A stretch of 64,000 nt of DNA from Haloarcula sp. DT43 (GCF_037078405.1 NZ_JAYMGZ010000001.1:496001-560000); one strand, 5' to 3'; positions 54,224 to 63,353 are shown, counted from the stretch's first letter. Numbers and translations: made by a program. Notes: generated from the letters alone by a model not told the origin.

Positions 54224-54655
54224 TTACTCGACTGTTTCCCGGCCGAGAACGGTCCTCGGCGTCAGTTCGTAGAGGGAGAACTCGACGTTCTCGATGGCCT
54301 CGTCGAACAGTCGAAACGGCTGGAACCACTCGTTGAGCGTCGTCTCGTCGACGCTCCCTTCCCACTCCCGAATCGGCCCACGAACGTGGATGCTCCACGA
54401 CCCGTCCGTGGACGCCTCGTAACAGACGAACGTGGCAATCTCGGTCGTTTCGAGGAATTTACCCTTCTCGGTCCGGTCGTCGTGCTCGCTCACTCGGAGC
54501 AGGAACCGGTCGCCGTCGTAGTGGTAGCTCAGCGGAACCGCGTACGCTTCGTTGTCCGCTGCGAGCCCCAGAACGCCGTGTTCTCCCGCTCGAAGGCGGT
54601 CGTCGACGTCGGACTCGGTCATTCCGCTGGTGTAGACGTATTCGACGTGCTCCAT
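54224..54655 (-). CDS. Pyridoxamine 5'-phosphate oxidase-like flavin-binding protein
   Basis: A 143-residue split-barrel protein: MEHVEYVYTSGMTESDVDDRLRAGEHGVLGLAADNEAYAVPLSYHYDGDRFLLRVSEHDD, then GKFLETTEIATFVCYEAST. This pattern of a beta-barrel binding FMN or F420/heme is typical of haloarchaeal PPOX-like proteins. It is likely a flavin-dependent reductase or a stress protein rather than the vitamin B6 enzyme. Start at MEHVEYV; upstream codons are Arg-rich. Confidence 0.85.
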   Translation of the reverse strand: MEHVEYVYTSGMTESDVDDRLRAGEHGVLGLAADNEAYAVPLSYHYDGDRFLLRVSEHDDRTEKGKFLETTEIATFVCYEASTDGSWSIHVRGPIREWEGSVDETTLNEWFQPFRLFDEAIENVEFSLYELTPRTVLGRETVE

Positions 54656-54776
54656 GGGGAACTGCACGTGGTGGACCGTCAAATAGGCTCCTCGCTGTGA
54701 GGGCCGGTCGCGCTCTCGGCGGCGTGTGAACGGCGAGGGCACGACGCTGTCACCCCGAAAACGGTGTCGCGCCCGG

Positions 54777-55469
54777 TCAGGCCCGCATCGCGCTTCCGAG
54801 TCCGACCATCATCAGGACGGAACCACCGAACACGACCCCACCAGTACCGAGCAGCACCGCTCCCGTCGCAACAGGGAACTGTTCCACGAGTGGGACGAAC
54901 ACGCGCAGGTCGGTCGCGAGTATCAGGAGGGCTCCCACGAGGTCGAACCCGAGGTCGGCAGCGGTGTCGCGCCAGCCGTAATGGACCAACACCGGTTCGA
55001 TGTCGAACCGCTCGCCGGCTTCGCGGGCGACCAACTCGATGAGTTCCCAGAAGACCCCGATTGCGAACGTGGATGCGACGGTCACGGGCGCGGCCGGTCC
55101 GGACCCGTCGACGCCGAGCAGGACCGGGAGCGCGACGATAGTGCCGGCATAGAGTAGTGCCGCGACGAGCGCTGCGGAAACCGTATGCGTGAGGTGGTCC
55201 CACCACCACGTCGATTCGTACAGCCCCAGCATGCCAAGCGAGTGGAGGAACCCCGCGGCCCCGAGCCACACGGGGAGCACTGGGCCGAACGCCACACTCC
55301 GAGCGAGCACTATCTGGAGCCCGAATTCGGCGACGGCCGGCAGCAGAGCCAGAACGAACGCTCCGGCGGCGTTGATGGCTGCGGCGACGTTTCGGCGTCG
55401 GACCGCGACCAGAAAGAGAACGAAAATCCCGGTCTGGAGCGAGATAGCGAGTGCTGTGGCCTCAACCAT
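54777..55469 (-). CDS. Polytopic membrane protein, DUF2238-like (230 aa)
   Basis: A 230-residue protein with about six helices. A middle region, ESTWWWDHLTHTVSAALVAALL, is reminiscent of DUF2238/YjdF membrane proteins, where a conserved His/Asp lies at a helix end. A later FAIGVFWELIELVAREAG segment and YGWRDTAADLGFDLVGALL also fit. The function of this family is unknown. The next minus-strand gene starts 73 nt beyond its neighbour's stop, so co-transcription with the DUF457-like gene is possible. Confidence 0.72.
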   Translation of the reverse strand: MVEATALAISLQTGIFVLFLVAVRRRNVAAAINAAGAFVLALLPAVAEFGLQIVLARSVAFGPVLPVWLGAAGFLHSLGMLGLYESTWWWDHLTHTVSAALVAALLYAGTIVALPVLLGVDGSGPAAPVTVASTFAIGVFWELIELVAREAGERFDIEPVLVHYGWRDTAADLGFDLVGALLILATDLRVFVPLVEQFPVATGAVLLGTGGVVFGGSVLMMVGLGSAMRA

Positions 55470-55541
55470 CAGCGTTCACGGCTGACCCAGACCCGGAGAG
55501 GGCAAGACTCTTTGGTCGGTGGAGAGGTGACGGCCGCCGTG

Positions 55542-56168
55542 TCACCCCTCGACTTCGCGGTAGCGAGTGGGCACGTACGCGAGCAGGTGGTCGGGCAGGT
55601 GCGGCGCGAGCACGTCGTCGACGATTGTTGCGGCGAGCGTCGGCAGCAGACGCCGGACCGCCGTGTACACGACAGCGACGGTCAGAGTCCCGAGGACGAC
55701 CTGTCGGAGGGGGTCGCCGAGTGCTACCAGAAGTGGCACAGCGAGCGTGAGCGAAACCAGAAGGTCGGCGGGCGAGCCGTCGTATCGGACCCAGCGCCTG
55801 GGTTCAATCCACTGGTCCCGGTAGTGGTCGTACACGGCGCGGTCGGACGTCGCCTCCCAGGGGCGCAACTCCAGGCCGCCGCCGAAGATATCGGTAACGC
55901 TGTGGACGGCCGCCCCGGCGAGGAAACACGTCGCGGCGACGGTCGCTATCGACGGGGACAGCCCGGCAACCACCAGTGCCAGGAGGGCGAAGGCGGTGTA
56001 GTACACCGGATAGTGAAGCGACTTCCGGTGGCCGGCATACAAGTCCGCGTCCGGGAACACGCCACCCAGAAACCCCGCGACGAGGGCGACCCCGGTGAAC
56101 TCCGGCGCGACGAACGCGACGGACAGCGCCAGCGTCATTCCCCCGAGCGCATGGGTGGGGAGCATCAT
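55542..56168 (-). CDS. Membrane-bound metal-dependent hydrolase-like protein (DUF457/YdjM family)
   Basis: A 208-residue protein beginning MMLPTHALGGMTLAL, with a His in the first helix (THA) and GGVFPDADLYAGHRKSLHYPVYY, the conserved P-D-x-D...H-R...H signature of the DUF457/YdjM family. Four to five helices follow; VHSVTDIFGGGLELRPWEA supplies a second conserved His/Asp. Metal-dependent phosphatase or lipid hydrolase activity is suspected for the family. It lies upstream of the DUF2238-like gene on the same strand. Confidence 0.82.
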   Translation of the reverse strand: MMLPTHALGGMTLALSVAFVAPEFTGVALVAGFLGGVFPDADLYAGHRKSLHYPVYYTAFALLALVVAGLSPSIATVAATCFLAGAAVHSVTDIFGGGLELRPWEATSDRAVYDHYRDQWIEPRRWVRYDGSPADLLVSLTLAVPLLVALGDPLRQVVLGTLTVAVVYTAVRRLLPTLAATIVDDVLAPHLPDHLLAYVPTRYREVEG

Positions 56169-56446
56169 TGTGTCCCATCGAAGGGGACGCAACTCAATCA
56201 GTTTGTCGGTGGACTGAACCTGGGTGTCGCCCTCGACAGACGGAGAACGGCCCCCGGGACATCGCTGGTGGCGACGAACTCGTCGTCGCGGTCACGGAAA
56301 ACCACACCTGGAACCACCTCCGTGAAGGGTGACCGAGCGCGGGCTAGCGGCTTCGACTCCCCAGCAACGCTGAGACGGCCGGGGGAACGCGCCCGACCCG
56401 TTTCCGTTGACAGCATCCTTTTGCTCGTCGGGGTACAATCAGTCTC

Positions 56447-58715
56447 ATGGGTTCGTCCGTACCATCGCCGGCCGCGGTCCGGGCGGTCTTCGACCGGCTC
56501 GGTCCCCCTGGGACCCCGTTCACGACGCCGGAGATTGCCGCAGAGTTCGACTGTTCCGGCCGGACAATCTACAACCGACTCGACACGCTCGCCGACGAGG
56601 CCGACGTCGAGACGAAGAAGGTCGGTGCCAAGGGACGGGTGTGGTGGATACCCGTCGAAGGACGGCAGGAGCACCGTGGGAGCGCCCCCGAGAGACGCGC
56701 GCGGGGTCGCGCTCACCCGGTGTTCGACTCGGCGCTGGTCGGTGTCGTCGTCTGGGACGACGACGGAACGATTGTGGACGCGAACGACGCCTTTCTCGAC
56801 ATGGCGGGGCTCGATTACGAGGCGGCACTGGGGACCTCCCGGCGGGACCTCACCCCGGCAGAGTTCCGCTCGGACCCGGAGCGACGGGCCGAGCAATCCG
56901 AGGAGACCGGCGGTGTCCCAGAGAAGCCGTACTGCCGCGCTGACGGCTCGCGGTGGTGGGGGGCCGCCGACGCGCGACCGCTACAGGATGGCTGGACCGT
57001 GGAGTTCGTCGTCGACGTCACCGACCGCAAGGAGACCGAGCGAGACCGCCGCGAGAGCGAGGCGGCGCTCGAACGGCTCAACACAGCGGCCCGGCGGCTG
57101 AGCGACGCGGAGGCGGCGACGGTTGCCGACTCTGTCGTGCCACTCGTCCGGGACGTCTTCGACGTGGAGTACGTCGCGCTCTGGCGGTACGACGACAGCA
57201 GCGGTGCCCTCGAAGCGCACGCCGTCGACGTGGACCCGGAAGCGGACATCCGGGCGGTCGAGGTTTCGACCGGGATGGCCGGGCAGGCCTGGGAGACGTT
57301 CGTCGGGGCCGCCCTCGACGTGTGGAACGACCGCGACGCCCCGGCGGACGAGACCGGGCCGTTGCGAAGTCGCGTGTTCGCCCCCCTCGGCCGTCACGGA
57401 GTCCTGTGTCTCGGCTCGACGCGGCCCGACGCCGTCGACGAGCGAGCGGTCGCCCTCGTGGAGACGGTCGCGGCGACAATCGAGACGGCGTGGGACCGCG
57501 CCGCTGGCGACGCGGAGCTGGCGGACCTGCACGAGGAGGTGACCCGCCTCGACCAGCTCAACACGCTCATCCGGGAGCTAAACCAGGCGCTCGTAGCCGC
57601 CGACACCCGCGAGGGCATCGAGGACGCGGTCTGTGAACGGCTGGCGGCGGGCGACTCCTACGAGTTCGCCCTGGTCGGGACGTTCGACCCGGACGAGGGG
57701 ACCGTCCGCCCGCGGTCGTGGGCGGGCGTCGACGCCAGTACCGTCGAGGCCCTCTCGACCCCGGGTGACGATTTGGGGTCCGCCCCGGACCCCTTCGTGA
57801 CCGCGATTCGGACGCGCGAGATGCGGATTATCGAGGACATCGCCACCGACGCGCGAACCGGGCCGTGGCGGGCGCTCGTGTTTCAGCATCCCGCTCGCTT
57901 ACGAGGAGTCGGTCTACGGCGTACTCGTAGTGTACGGCGGGTCGCCGGCCCGGAACTCCCCGGACGCGCGGGACACGGAGGTCCTCGCCGAACTCGGGGA
58001 GACCATCTCACACGCGATTCACGCCGTCGAACACAGGGCGGCCCACCGGACGGACAGCGCTGTCGAACTCACGCTCCGAACGACGGCGACGGAGTCGCCG
58101 CTGTCCCGCCTCGCCCGGGTCACTGGGGCCGAAATCACGTTCGAAGGGGCGGTGTCGGGGGCAAACGAGACCCCGACGGTGTTTTTCACCGCGACGGGAG
58201 CCACGCCAGCGGCCCTGCTCGCCGCCAGCGACGACGTGCTGGCGGTCGAGGAACTGACCCACGTCGCCGACCGCGAGGACGGGAGCCTGTTCAAGGCCCA
58301 CCTGTCCGAGCCGATTCTGGCGTCGCACCTGCTCAAACACGATACGACGGTGCGCTCGCTACATGTCGACGCGGCGGCTGCGACAATCGTCGTCGACCTT
58401 CCGGCGTCGGCCGACGTCCGCGAGGTCGTCGAGGACGTCAGGCGGGACGTGCCGGACATCGAACTCCTGTCGCGCCGAACGCGGACGCGGTCACCCGAGG
58501 CGGGTGGCGTCTCACAGCCGACGGTGCTGGACCGATTGACGCCACGCCAACAGGAGGTTCTCCAACTGGCCTACCGGAGCGGCTACTTCGAATCGCCCCG
58601 CGTCCAGACCGGGCGGGACCTCGCTGACGCGCTCGACATCTCGCCGTCGACGTTCACGAAGCACATCCGCGGCGCGGAACGTGGCGTCCTGGACGCGGTG
58701 TTCGCCGGCGGGTAG
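56447..58715 (+). pseudogene. Bat-like PAS/GAF/HTH regulator broken by a +1 frameshift
   Basis: Reading frame 1 encodes an N-terminal helix-turn-helix (about residues 12-65, TTPEIAAEFDCSGRTIYNRLDTLADEADV), a PAS domain (about 85-200, VVVWDDDGTIVDANDAFLDMAG, ending VTDRKETERD) and two GAF regions (to about 480). The bacterio-opsin activator C-terminus (SAVELTLRTTATESPLSRLARVTGAEITFEG onward) and HTH_10 (LTPRQQEVLQLAYRSGYFESPR) follow in another frame. The switch falls at about 57880-57884 in GTGTTTCAGC. Removing one T gives continuous V-F-S-I-P-L-A-Y-E-E. Otherwise the gene is intact over about 755 codons. It is either a recent pseudogene or a sequencing/assembly error. Confidence 0.85.
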
Positions 58716-58823
58716 GAACGACGGTCGTCGGTGGACCGGAGGCTAGATAGTTCGGACTCGGCCCGCAACAGGGCGAACATTTTCTCGACAGCCTTTTCGT
58801 CCCTTACCGTGCTTCGGGGACCC

Positions 58824-59294
58824 ATGGTTGGAGATGGCGGGGAGCCGGAGCGAGGGGACGAGGTGCAGCAGGCGGTAAACGAGTACATCCGTGAGCTCCC
58901 CACTCCTCCCGAGGCGGTCCTGGAGATGGAGTACGTGTTCGAGACGCTCGCCCACCCGCGGCGGCGGTACCTGGTTTACTCGCTGCTATCGAGTACCGAG
59001 TGGACGCTCCCGGAGTTGGCGACCAAACTCGTGGCGTGGGAGCAGGACATCGACGAGGAGGCCGTCACCGACACAGACCGCGACGACATGTTCACCTCGC
59101 TCTATCACGCGCACATTCCGAAGCTCGTCGACCACGACATCATCACGTACCGGAGCGGGGACGAGAGCACAATACTCGCCGACGTGAACGCCGTGCAGGT
59201 GCTCGCGGCCCTGGAGGGACTCGGCGCGAGTGTCGACGCCGCACAGGAGGTCCACGCTCGGAGCGACTACCACGGGGAGCAAACCGATGACTGA
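58824..59294 (+). CDS. DUF7344-type winged-helix protein (156 aa)
   Basis: A 156-residue acidic protein with a winged-helix domain: EMEYVFETLAHPRRRYLVYSLLSSTEWTLPELATKLVAW at about 32-71, then DDMFTSLYHAHIPKLVDHDIITYRSGDESTILADV. The LAHPRRRYLVYSL opening and YHAHIPKLVDHDII wing are typical of the haloarchaeal DUF7344 family of putative transcription regulators. Its stop overlaps the start of the HalOD1 gene by 8 nt (ATGACTGA), so the pair are translationally coupled and probably act together. Confidence 0.85.
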   Translation: MVGDGGEPERGDEVQQAVNEYIRELPTPPEAVLEMEYVFETLAHPRRRYLVYSLLSSTEWTLPELATKLVAWEQDIDEEAVTDTDRDDMFTSLYHAHIPKLVDHDIITYRSGDESTILADVNAVQVLAALEGLGASVDAAQEVHARSDYHGEQTDD

Positions 59295-59661
59295 GAACGA
59301 AGACTCGACGTCCACGGGAGAGGACGCACAGTTCGGGAGCGACACGGAGCGGGGGCCTGAAACGACGGACGGTGGCTGGGCGTTCATCACCCAGTCACAC
59401 TACGACCCGGCGACGACCAGAGACATCACGACGGTCATCGTCGAGGCCATCGCTGACGCAGAGGGGGTCTCAGTCACGGAGGTCCTCTCGCCGCCCCTCT
59501 ACGAGGTCATCGACGCCGCGGCCATAGAGACCGCGCTGTTCGGGCGGCCCGACGTTTCGGAGGACAGCACGGAGTCGACCGTCGAGTTCCGCTACAACGA
59601 GTACAAAATCGAGGTCAAAGCGGACGGGTGGGTGACGGTCTCGACCCGGGCCGACGAGTAG
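59287..59661 (+). CDS. HalOD1 output-domain protein
   Basis: A 124-residue protein. After a polar leader (to about residue 35) it has SHYDPATTRDITTVIVEAIADAEGVSVTEVLSPPLYEVIDAAAIETALFG, followed by strands VEFRYNEYKIEVKADGWVTV. This is the haloarchaeal output domain 1 (HalOD1), found alone or at the end of signalling proteins. It is coupled to the upstream DUF7344 regulator. The frameshifted Bat-like regulator just upstream may belong to the same signalling locus. Confidence 0.85.
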   Translation: MTENEDSTSTGEDAQFGSDTERGPETTDGGWAFITQSHYDPATTRDITTVIVEAIADAEGVSVTEVLSPPLYEVIDAAAIETALFGRPDVSEDSTESTVEFRYNEYKIEVKADGWVTVSTRADE

Positions 59662-59780
59662 ACGGCAATCTGTGGGTCGCTGTCGAACCGCATACGGAAC
59701 CGACTCGCAATTCTACGACCGGGTGATGCGCGTCTGACCCGGAGGGCCGCGGGTATTTCGGCGGCACTCGCAAGGGCCTG

Positions 59781-60098
59781 TCAGGACTCGCGCCACTTGT
59801 GGCCACACTCGACGCAGGTGAACAGTCGAACCTCGTAGGAGCCGCCGGGCTTGGGAAGCATCTCGTAGTAGGCCCGGTCGCTGTCGCAGTCGGCCGCCGG
59901 ACACGGCTCCTGCACCGTCTCGGTGGAGTCCTGGGTGGCGTCGGCCACGGCGGGTGCCCCGTCGTCCCGCTGTCCGTCCTGGGTCGCCATCGCCGCCTCT
60001 GCCTGCGAATCCCGCGGCTCCTCGTTCTCACAGGAGCGACACACCCACGCGTCGCCCTCCGTGTGCATCAGCGACCCGCACTCGTCACAGAATTGCAT
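59781..60098 (-). CDS. TFS/RpoM-like transcription factor paralogue without the catalytic acidic pair
   Basis: A 105-residue protein with two zinc ribbons: N-terminal MQFCDECGSLMHTEGDAWVCRSCE (C4, C7, C20, C23) and C-terminal CPAADCDSDRAYYEMLPKPGGSYEVRLFTCVECGHKWRES. The ribbons and the closing GHKWRE match archaeal TFS (TFIIS-like transcript-cleavage factor). However, the tip of the second ribbon, which in active TFS carries Asp-Glu, reads G-G-S here. It therefore should not stimulate RNA cleavage by polymerase and may act as a competitor or inhibitor. Linker residues 30-60 are disordered. Confidence 0.82.
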   Translation of the reverse strand: MQFCDECGSLMHTEGDAWVCRSCENEEPRDSQAEAAMATQDGQRDDGAPAVADATQDSTETVQEPCPAADCDSDRAYYEMLPKPGGSYEVRLFTCVECGHKWRES

Positions 60099-60240
60099 AT
60101 ACCGGACGAACGGACGGTCGTCGGAAATATCTGTCAATTTCCGCTGTGTCTGCGCCCGCTGCGGTCCGGCGCTCCCGGCAGGCGGCCCCGACCGAGCCGG
60201 CAACGGTCACCACCTCGTCGCGTACGACCCGCGTCAGATA

Positions 60241-60651
60241 TTACTCGTCCACGACGACGACCTTGACCTGCTGGACGCCCCCGATTGCGCGGAGCCGGTT
60301 GGCCAGTTCGGTGATGCTGTCGCCCGCGCCCGCGACGACGAGCGTCTCCATGCAGGTGTCGTGGGAGAGGTGGATGTGCTGGACGGACGTGATGATGTCG
60401 GACATCTCGTGTTGGACCGTCTGGAGTTCGTCGGCGATGCCGGAGACGTGGTGGTCGTGCACGATGACGATGGTCCCGTGGTGGTGTTGCTCGTCGCCGG
60501 ACTCCCACTCGTAGGTCGCAAAGAAGTCACGCAGCGAGTCGCGGATGGCTTCCGACCGGCTCGCGTACTCCCACTCGTCGACGATGCCGTCGAGCCGGTC
60601 GACCATCGACGAGGGGAGCGTCAGGCTGATCCGGTCGAGGTCCTCACTCAT
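60241..60651 (-). CDS. nikR: Nickel-responsive regulator NikR
   Basis: A 136-residue regulator. A ribbon-helix-helix domain covers residues 1-45 (DRISLTLPSSMVDRLDGIVDEWEYASRSEAIRDSLRDF) and an ACT-like metal domain follows. The Ni(II) ligands are preserved: His in TVQHEMSDI, and the VQHIHLSHDTCMETLVV block giving H-x-H and Cys as in the E. coli protein (His87, His89, Cys95). An extra His cluster (EQHHHG, VHDHH) is notable. It is divergent from nikM with candidate operator repeats at 60692-60742, so it likely represses the nickel importer when nickel is sufficient. Confidence 0.95.
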   Translation of the reverse strand: MSEDLDRISLTLPSSMVDRLDGIVDEWEYASRSEAIRDSLRDFFATYEWESGDEQHHHGTIVIVHDHHVSGIADELQTVQHEMSDIITSVQHIHLSHDTCMETLVVAGAGDSITELANRLRAIGGVQQVKVVVVDE

Positions 60652-60691
60652 GCCTCTCGATAGACGCGGGCTGGCATATGGGTTTCCGGGC

Positions 60692-60746
60692 TTCGGTAAT
60701 ACTCTCCCGGCGTCGGTAATACTGCTCGATGAAGAAGTATTATTAC
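60692..60746. promoter_or_regulatory. Candidate NikR operator array overlapping the nikM promoter
   Basis: Two direct TCGGTAATACT repeats occur at 60693-60703 and 60713-60723, exactly 20 nt apart (two helical turns). The second is followed by the inverted half-site AGTATTA (60736-60742), giving TAATACT-N12-AGTATTA. The TATA-like TATTATTA (60739-60746) lies about 29 nt before the nikM ATG, so a bound repressor would block TBP/TFB. Confidence 0.6.
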
Positions 60747-60771
60747 GGCCCCGGAGCCAGACCTGGGTAGC

Positions 60772-61410
60772 ATGCACATTCCTGACGGGTACATCGACCT
60801 GCCGCTCGCACTGCTTTTCGGCGCGCTCACGGTCGTCGTTCTGGGCGTCGCCGCGAAGCGCGTCAACGGCGAGGTCCCCGACGCGCGCGCACCGCTGCTC
60901 GGCGTCGTCGCGGCGAGCATCTTCGCCGCGCAGATGCTCGACTGGCCGATTCCGGGCGGCACCAGCGCCCACTTCGTCGGGGGCGCGTTCGCGGCGATCC
61001 TCCTCGGGCCGCACCTCGGCGCGCTCTGTGTCGCGACCGTCGTCGCGATTCAGGCGCTCGTCTTCGGCGACGGCGGGCTCGTCGTCCTCGGCGCGAACGT
61101 GTTCAACATGGCCGTCGTCGAGGTGTACGTCGGCTACGCCGTCTACCGCCTGCTCGTCCCCTACGGCGAGTTCCGCGCCGCCTTCGCCGCCGGCTGGCTG
61201 GGCATCACGGCCGGCGCGGTGACCGCCGCCCTCCAGCTCGGGCTCTCCTCGGCGTTCCAGTACCAGTTGCTGACGACGCTTTCGATAATGGGCGTCGGGC
61301 ACCTCGCGCTGGGGCTCATCGAGGGCGCTATCACCGCCTCCGTCTATCGCTATCTGGCCCGCGCTCGCCCCGACCTGCGGCCTAACGCCGCCCCCGAGGT
61401 GAGCGCGTGA
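60772..61410 (+). CDS. nikM: Nickel ECF transporter substrate-binding component (CbiM/NikM)
   Basis: A 212-residue membrane protein beginning MHIPDGYID, the invariant N-terminus whose His2 coordinates the metal in CbiM/NikM proteins. A second metal-related segment is GTSAHFVGGAFAAILLGPHLGALCV near 63-87. Six to seven helices complete the S-component. The adjacent NikR makes nickel rather than cobalt the likely substrate. The last bases overlap the nikN start (GTGATG). Confidence 0.93.
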   Translation: MHIPDGYIDLPLALLFGALTVVVLGVAAKRVNGEVPDARAPLLGVVAASIFAAQMLDWPIPGGTSAHFVGGAFAAILLGPHLGALCVATVVAIQALVFGDGGLVVLGANVFNMAVVEVYVGYAVYRLLVPYGEFRAAFAAGWLGITAGAVTAALQLGLSSAFQYQLLTTLSIMGVGHLALGLIEGAITASVYRYLARARPDLRPNAAPEVSA

Positions 61411-61718
61411 TGCGCCTGCCGGACTGGCTCCCCCGCGCGCTCGCCGCGCTGCTGGTCCTGACGCTGCTCGCGCCGGTGTTCGGCTGGGCGGCCGGTCAGG
61501 TCGGCTACGCCGAACCGCTGGCGAACGCCGCCGAGGCGACCGGCGCGACGGACCACGCCACCGCCGTCGGGACGGCGCTGTTCCCCGACTACGGCGTCCC
61601 CGGTCTCGGCGGCGCGACGGGGACGTTCGTGTCGGCGGTCGTCGGGACCGCGCTGACGCTCCTGCTCGGGGGCGCTATCGGTCGCCTGCTCGGGGCGGAC
61701 ACCGACAGGCGGCAGTAG
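61410..61718 (+). CDS. nikN: Nickel ECF transporter accessory component (NikN/PDGLE-type)
   Basis: A 102-residue protein with an N-terminal helix (about 8-26) and a C-terminal helix (74-93) enclosing a soluble part with FPDYGVPGLGG, the pattern of the NikN/CbiN-like PDGLE small component needed for metal uptake by NikM. Its ATG shares bases with the nikM stop (GTGATGC), showing coupled translation. Confidence 0.85.
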   Translation: MRLPDWLPRALAALLVLTLLAPVFGWAAGQVGYAEPLANAAEATGATDHATAVGTALFPDYGVPGLGGATGTFVSAVVGTALTLLLGGAIGRLLGADTDRRQ

Positions 61719-61721
61719 CGC

Positions 61722-62516
61722 ATGGGCGGCAGCGACCTGCTCGACCGGACCGTCGCGGCTATCGCGGCCAGCGCCCAGTGGTTCCTGCTCGCGGAGGACC
61801 TGCCCGACCGGGCCGGGTTTCTCCAGGCCGTCACGCCGACAGTCAAGCTCGTCGGCGTCGTGGCGCTCGTCGCGCTTACCGTGACACAGCGGACGCTGGC
61901 AGTCGTCTGTGCGCTCGCGCTGTTGGCCGCGGCGCTCGCGGCGCTCTCGCGGGTCCCGGTCCGCACCTTCCTCGGCCGGCTGAGCGGTCCGCCAGTCTTT
62001 GCGGTCGTCGTCGTCGCGCCACAGGCGGTTCTGATGGGCGGTCCCTCGCTGGGGTCGCTCCCGCTCTCGGCCGCCGGCGTCGACTACGTGCTCACGTTCG
62101 CCGTCCGCGTGACCGCGTGTGTCGGCTTCCTGTCCGTCCTGCTGTTGACGACCCGCTTCGCCGACCTGCTGGCGGCGTTCCGTCGACTCCGGGCCCCCGC
62201 CATCGCCGTCTCCCTGCTCGGCATCACGTACCGCTACCTGCTCCTCTTTTTCGCCGAACTGGAGCGGATGGTCCGGGCCCGCCGGAGCCGGACCGTCGCG
62301 GAGCCGAGCCTCCGGCGGAACTGGCGCGACTCGGGGCACTTCGTCGGCTCGTTTCTCGTCCGGAGCCTGGAACGCGGCGAGCGGGTCCAGCGGGCCGCCC
62401 GCGCCCGCGGCGGCACCGGCTCGACGCCGGTCCGGCCCCGGGAACCGCTCGGGCGGGCCGACCTCGCCTTCGGGCTGGTCGTCGCGCTCGCCGTCGCGGT
62501 GGTGGTGGTCGCGTGA
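61722..62516 (+). CDS. nikQ: ECF transporter transmembrane component (CbiQ/NikQ)
   Basis: A 264-residue T-component. About five helices (first near 43-62) follow a helical N-terminus (SDLLDRTVAAIAASAQWFLLAEDLPDRAGF). The coupling region holds the Arg-containing motifs RMVRARRSRTVAEPS and ERGERVQRAARARGG, as expected for the Ala-Arg-Gly signatures of CbiQ. It links NikM movement to ATP hydrolysis by the adjacent ATPase. Its final TGA overlaps the GTG of the ATPase gene. Confidence 0.92.
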   Translation: MGGSDLLDRTVAAIAASAQWFLLAEDLPDRAGFLQAVTPTVKLVGVVALVALTVTQRTLAVVCALALLAAALAALSRVPVRTFLGRLSGPPVFAVVVVAPQAVLMGGPSLGSLPLSAAGVDYVLTFAVRVTACVGFLSVLLLTTRFADLLAAFRRLRAPAIAVSLLGITYRYLLLFFAELERMVRARRSRTVAEPSLRRNWRDSGHFVGSFLVRSLERGERVQRAARARGGTGSTPVRPREPLGRADLAFGLVVALAVAVVVVA

Positions 62517-63325
62517 CCGCTATCGAAGCCACTGGCCTCCGGTACGCCTACCCCGACGGGACGCTGGCCGTCGACGGCGTCGACGTGACCATCGACCGCG
62601 GGGAACGGGTGGCACTGCTCGGCCCGAACGGGGCCGGCAAGTCGACGCTGCTGGAACTGCTCGGGGGCCTGGTCGAGCCCGACGGCGGCCGGGTCCGGTA
62701 CTTCGGCGAGACGACCGACGCCGACACCGTCCGCAGCCGGCTGAGCGTCCTCACGCAGAACCCCGCGGACTACCTGTTCAACCCGACCGTCCGCGAGGAC
62801 CTCGCCTACGGACCGGCACAGCTCGACTGTGGCCGCGCGGAGGTCGACCGCCGCGTCGAGCGGGTCGCGGACCGGCTGGACCTCCACGGGCTCCTGTCGA
62901 AGCCGCCGTTCCGGCTCAGCGGCGGCGAACAGCGCCGGGCCGCCCTCGCCAGCGCCCTCACCGTCGAACCGGACGTCCTGCTGCTCGACGAGCCGGTGAG
63001 CAACGTCGACGCCGCGAACCGCGCGACGGTGCTGGACCTGCTGGACGACCTCGCGGCCGAGGGCGTCACGCTCGTCGTCTCGACGCCGGACACCGAACTC
63101 GTTCCCCACGTCGCCGACCGGGTGCTGTTGCTCGATGCGACCGGTACGGTCACCGCGAGAGGGGCCGCCCGTGACGTACTGACCGACACCGACCTGCTCA
63201 GAGACTGTGACCTCCGCCCGCCACAGGTCGTCAGGCTGTTCGAGGGGCGGACGGCGGACGTGCCACTCACCGTCTCCGAGGCCGCCGGACGGCTCGACGC
63301 GGGGCGTCCGGACACCGTCGAGTGA
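62513..63325 (+). CDS. nikO: ECF transporter ATPase (CbiO/NikO)
   Basis: A 270-residue ABC ATPase. The Walker A is GPNGAGKST near 36-44, the Q-loop VLTQNPADYLFNPTVRED near 76-93, the signature LSGGEQRRAALASAL near 132-146, the Walker B VLLLDEPVSNVD near 153-164, and the switch region VVSTPDTELVPHVADRV near 185. The usual switch histidine is replaced by Pro-Asp (STPDTE). GTG start overlapping the nikQ stop. It drives nickel uptake; a tail beyond residue 225 is specific. Confidence 0.93.
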   Translation: MTAIEATGLRYAYPDGTLAVDGVDVTIDRGERVALLGPNGAGKSTLLELLGGLVEPDGGRVRYFGETTDADTVRSRLSVLTQNPADYLFNPTVREDLAYGPAQLDCGRAEVDRRVERVADRLDLHGLLSKPPFRLSGGEQRRAALASALTVEPDVLLLDEPVSNVDAANRATVLDLLDDLAAEGVTLVVSTPDTELVPHVADRVLLLDATGTVTARGAARDVLTDTDLLRDCDLRPPQVVRLFEGRTADVPLTVSEAAGRLDAGRPDTVE

Positions 63326-63353
63326 CGCCGCACCGGGGCGACCGGCCGCCGCG

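Noticed and set aside
56198-56896. 232-codon minus-strand frame overlapping the Bat-like regulator
   Set aside because: Most of it is antisense to the N-terminal HTH and PAS domains; only the last 60 codons are free and show no motif.
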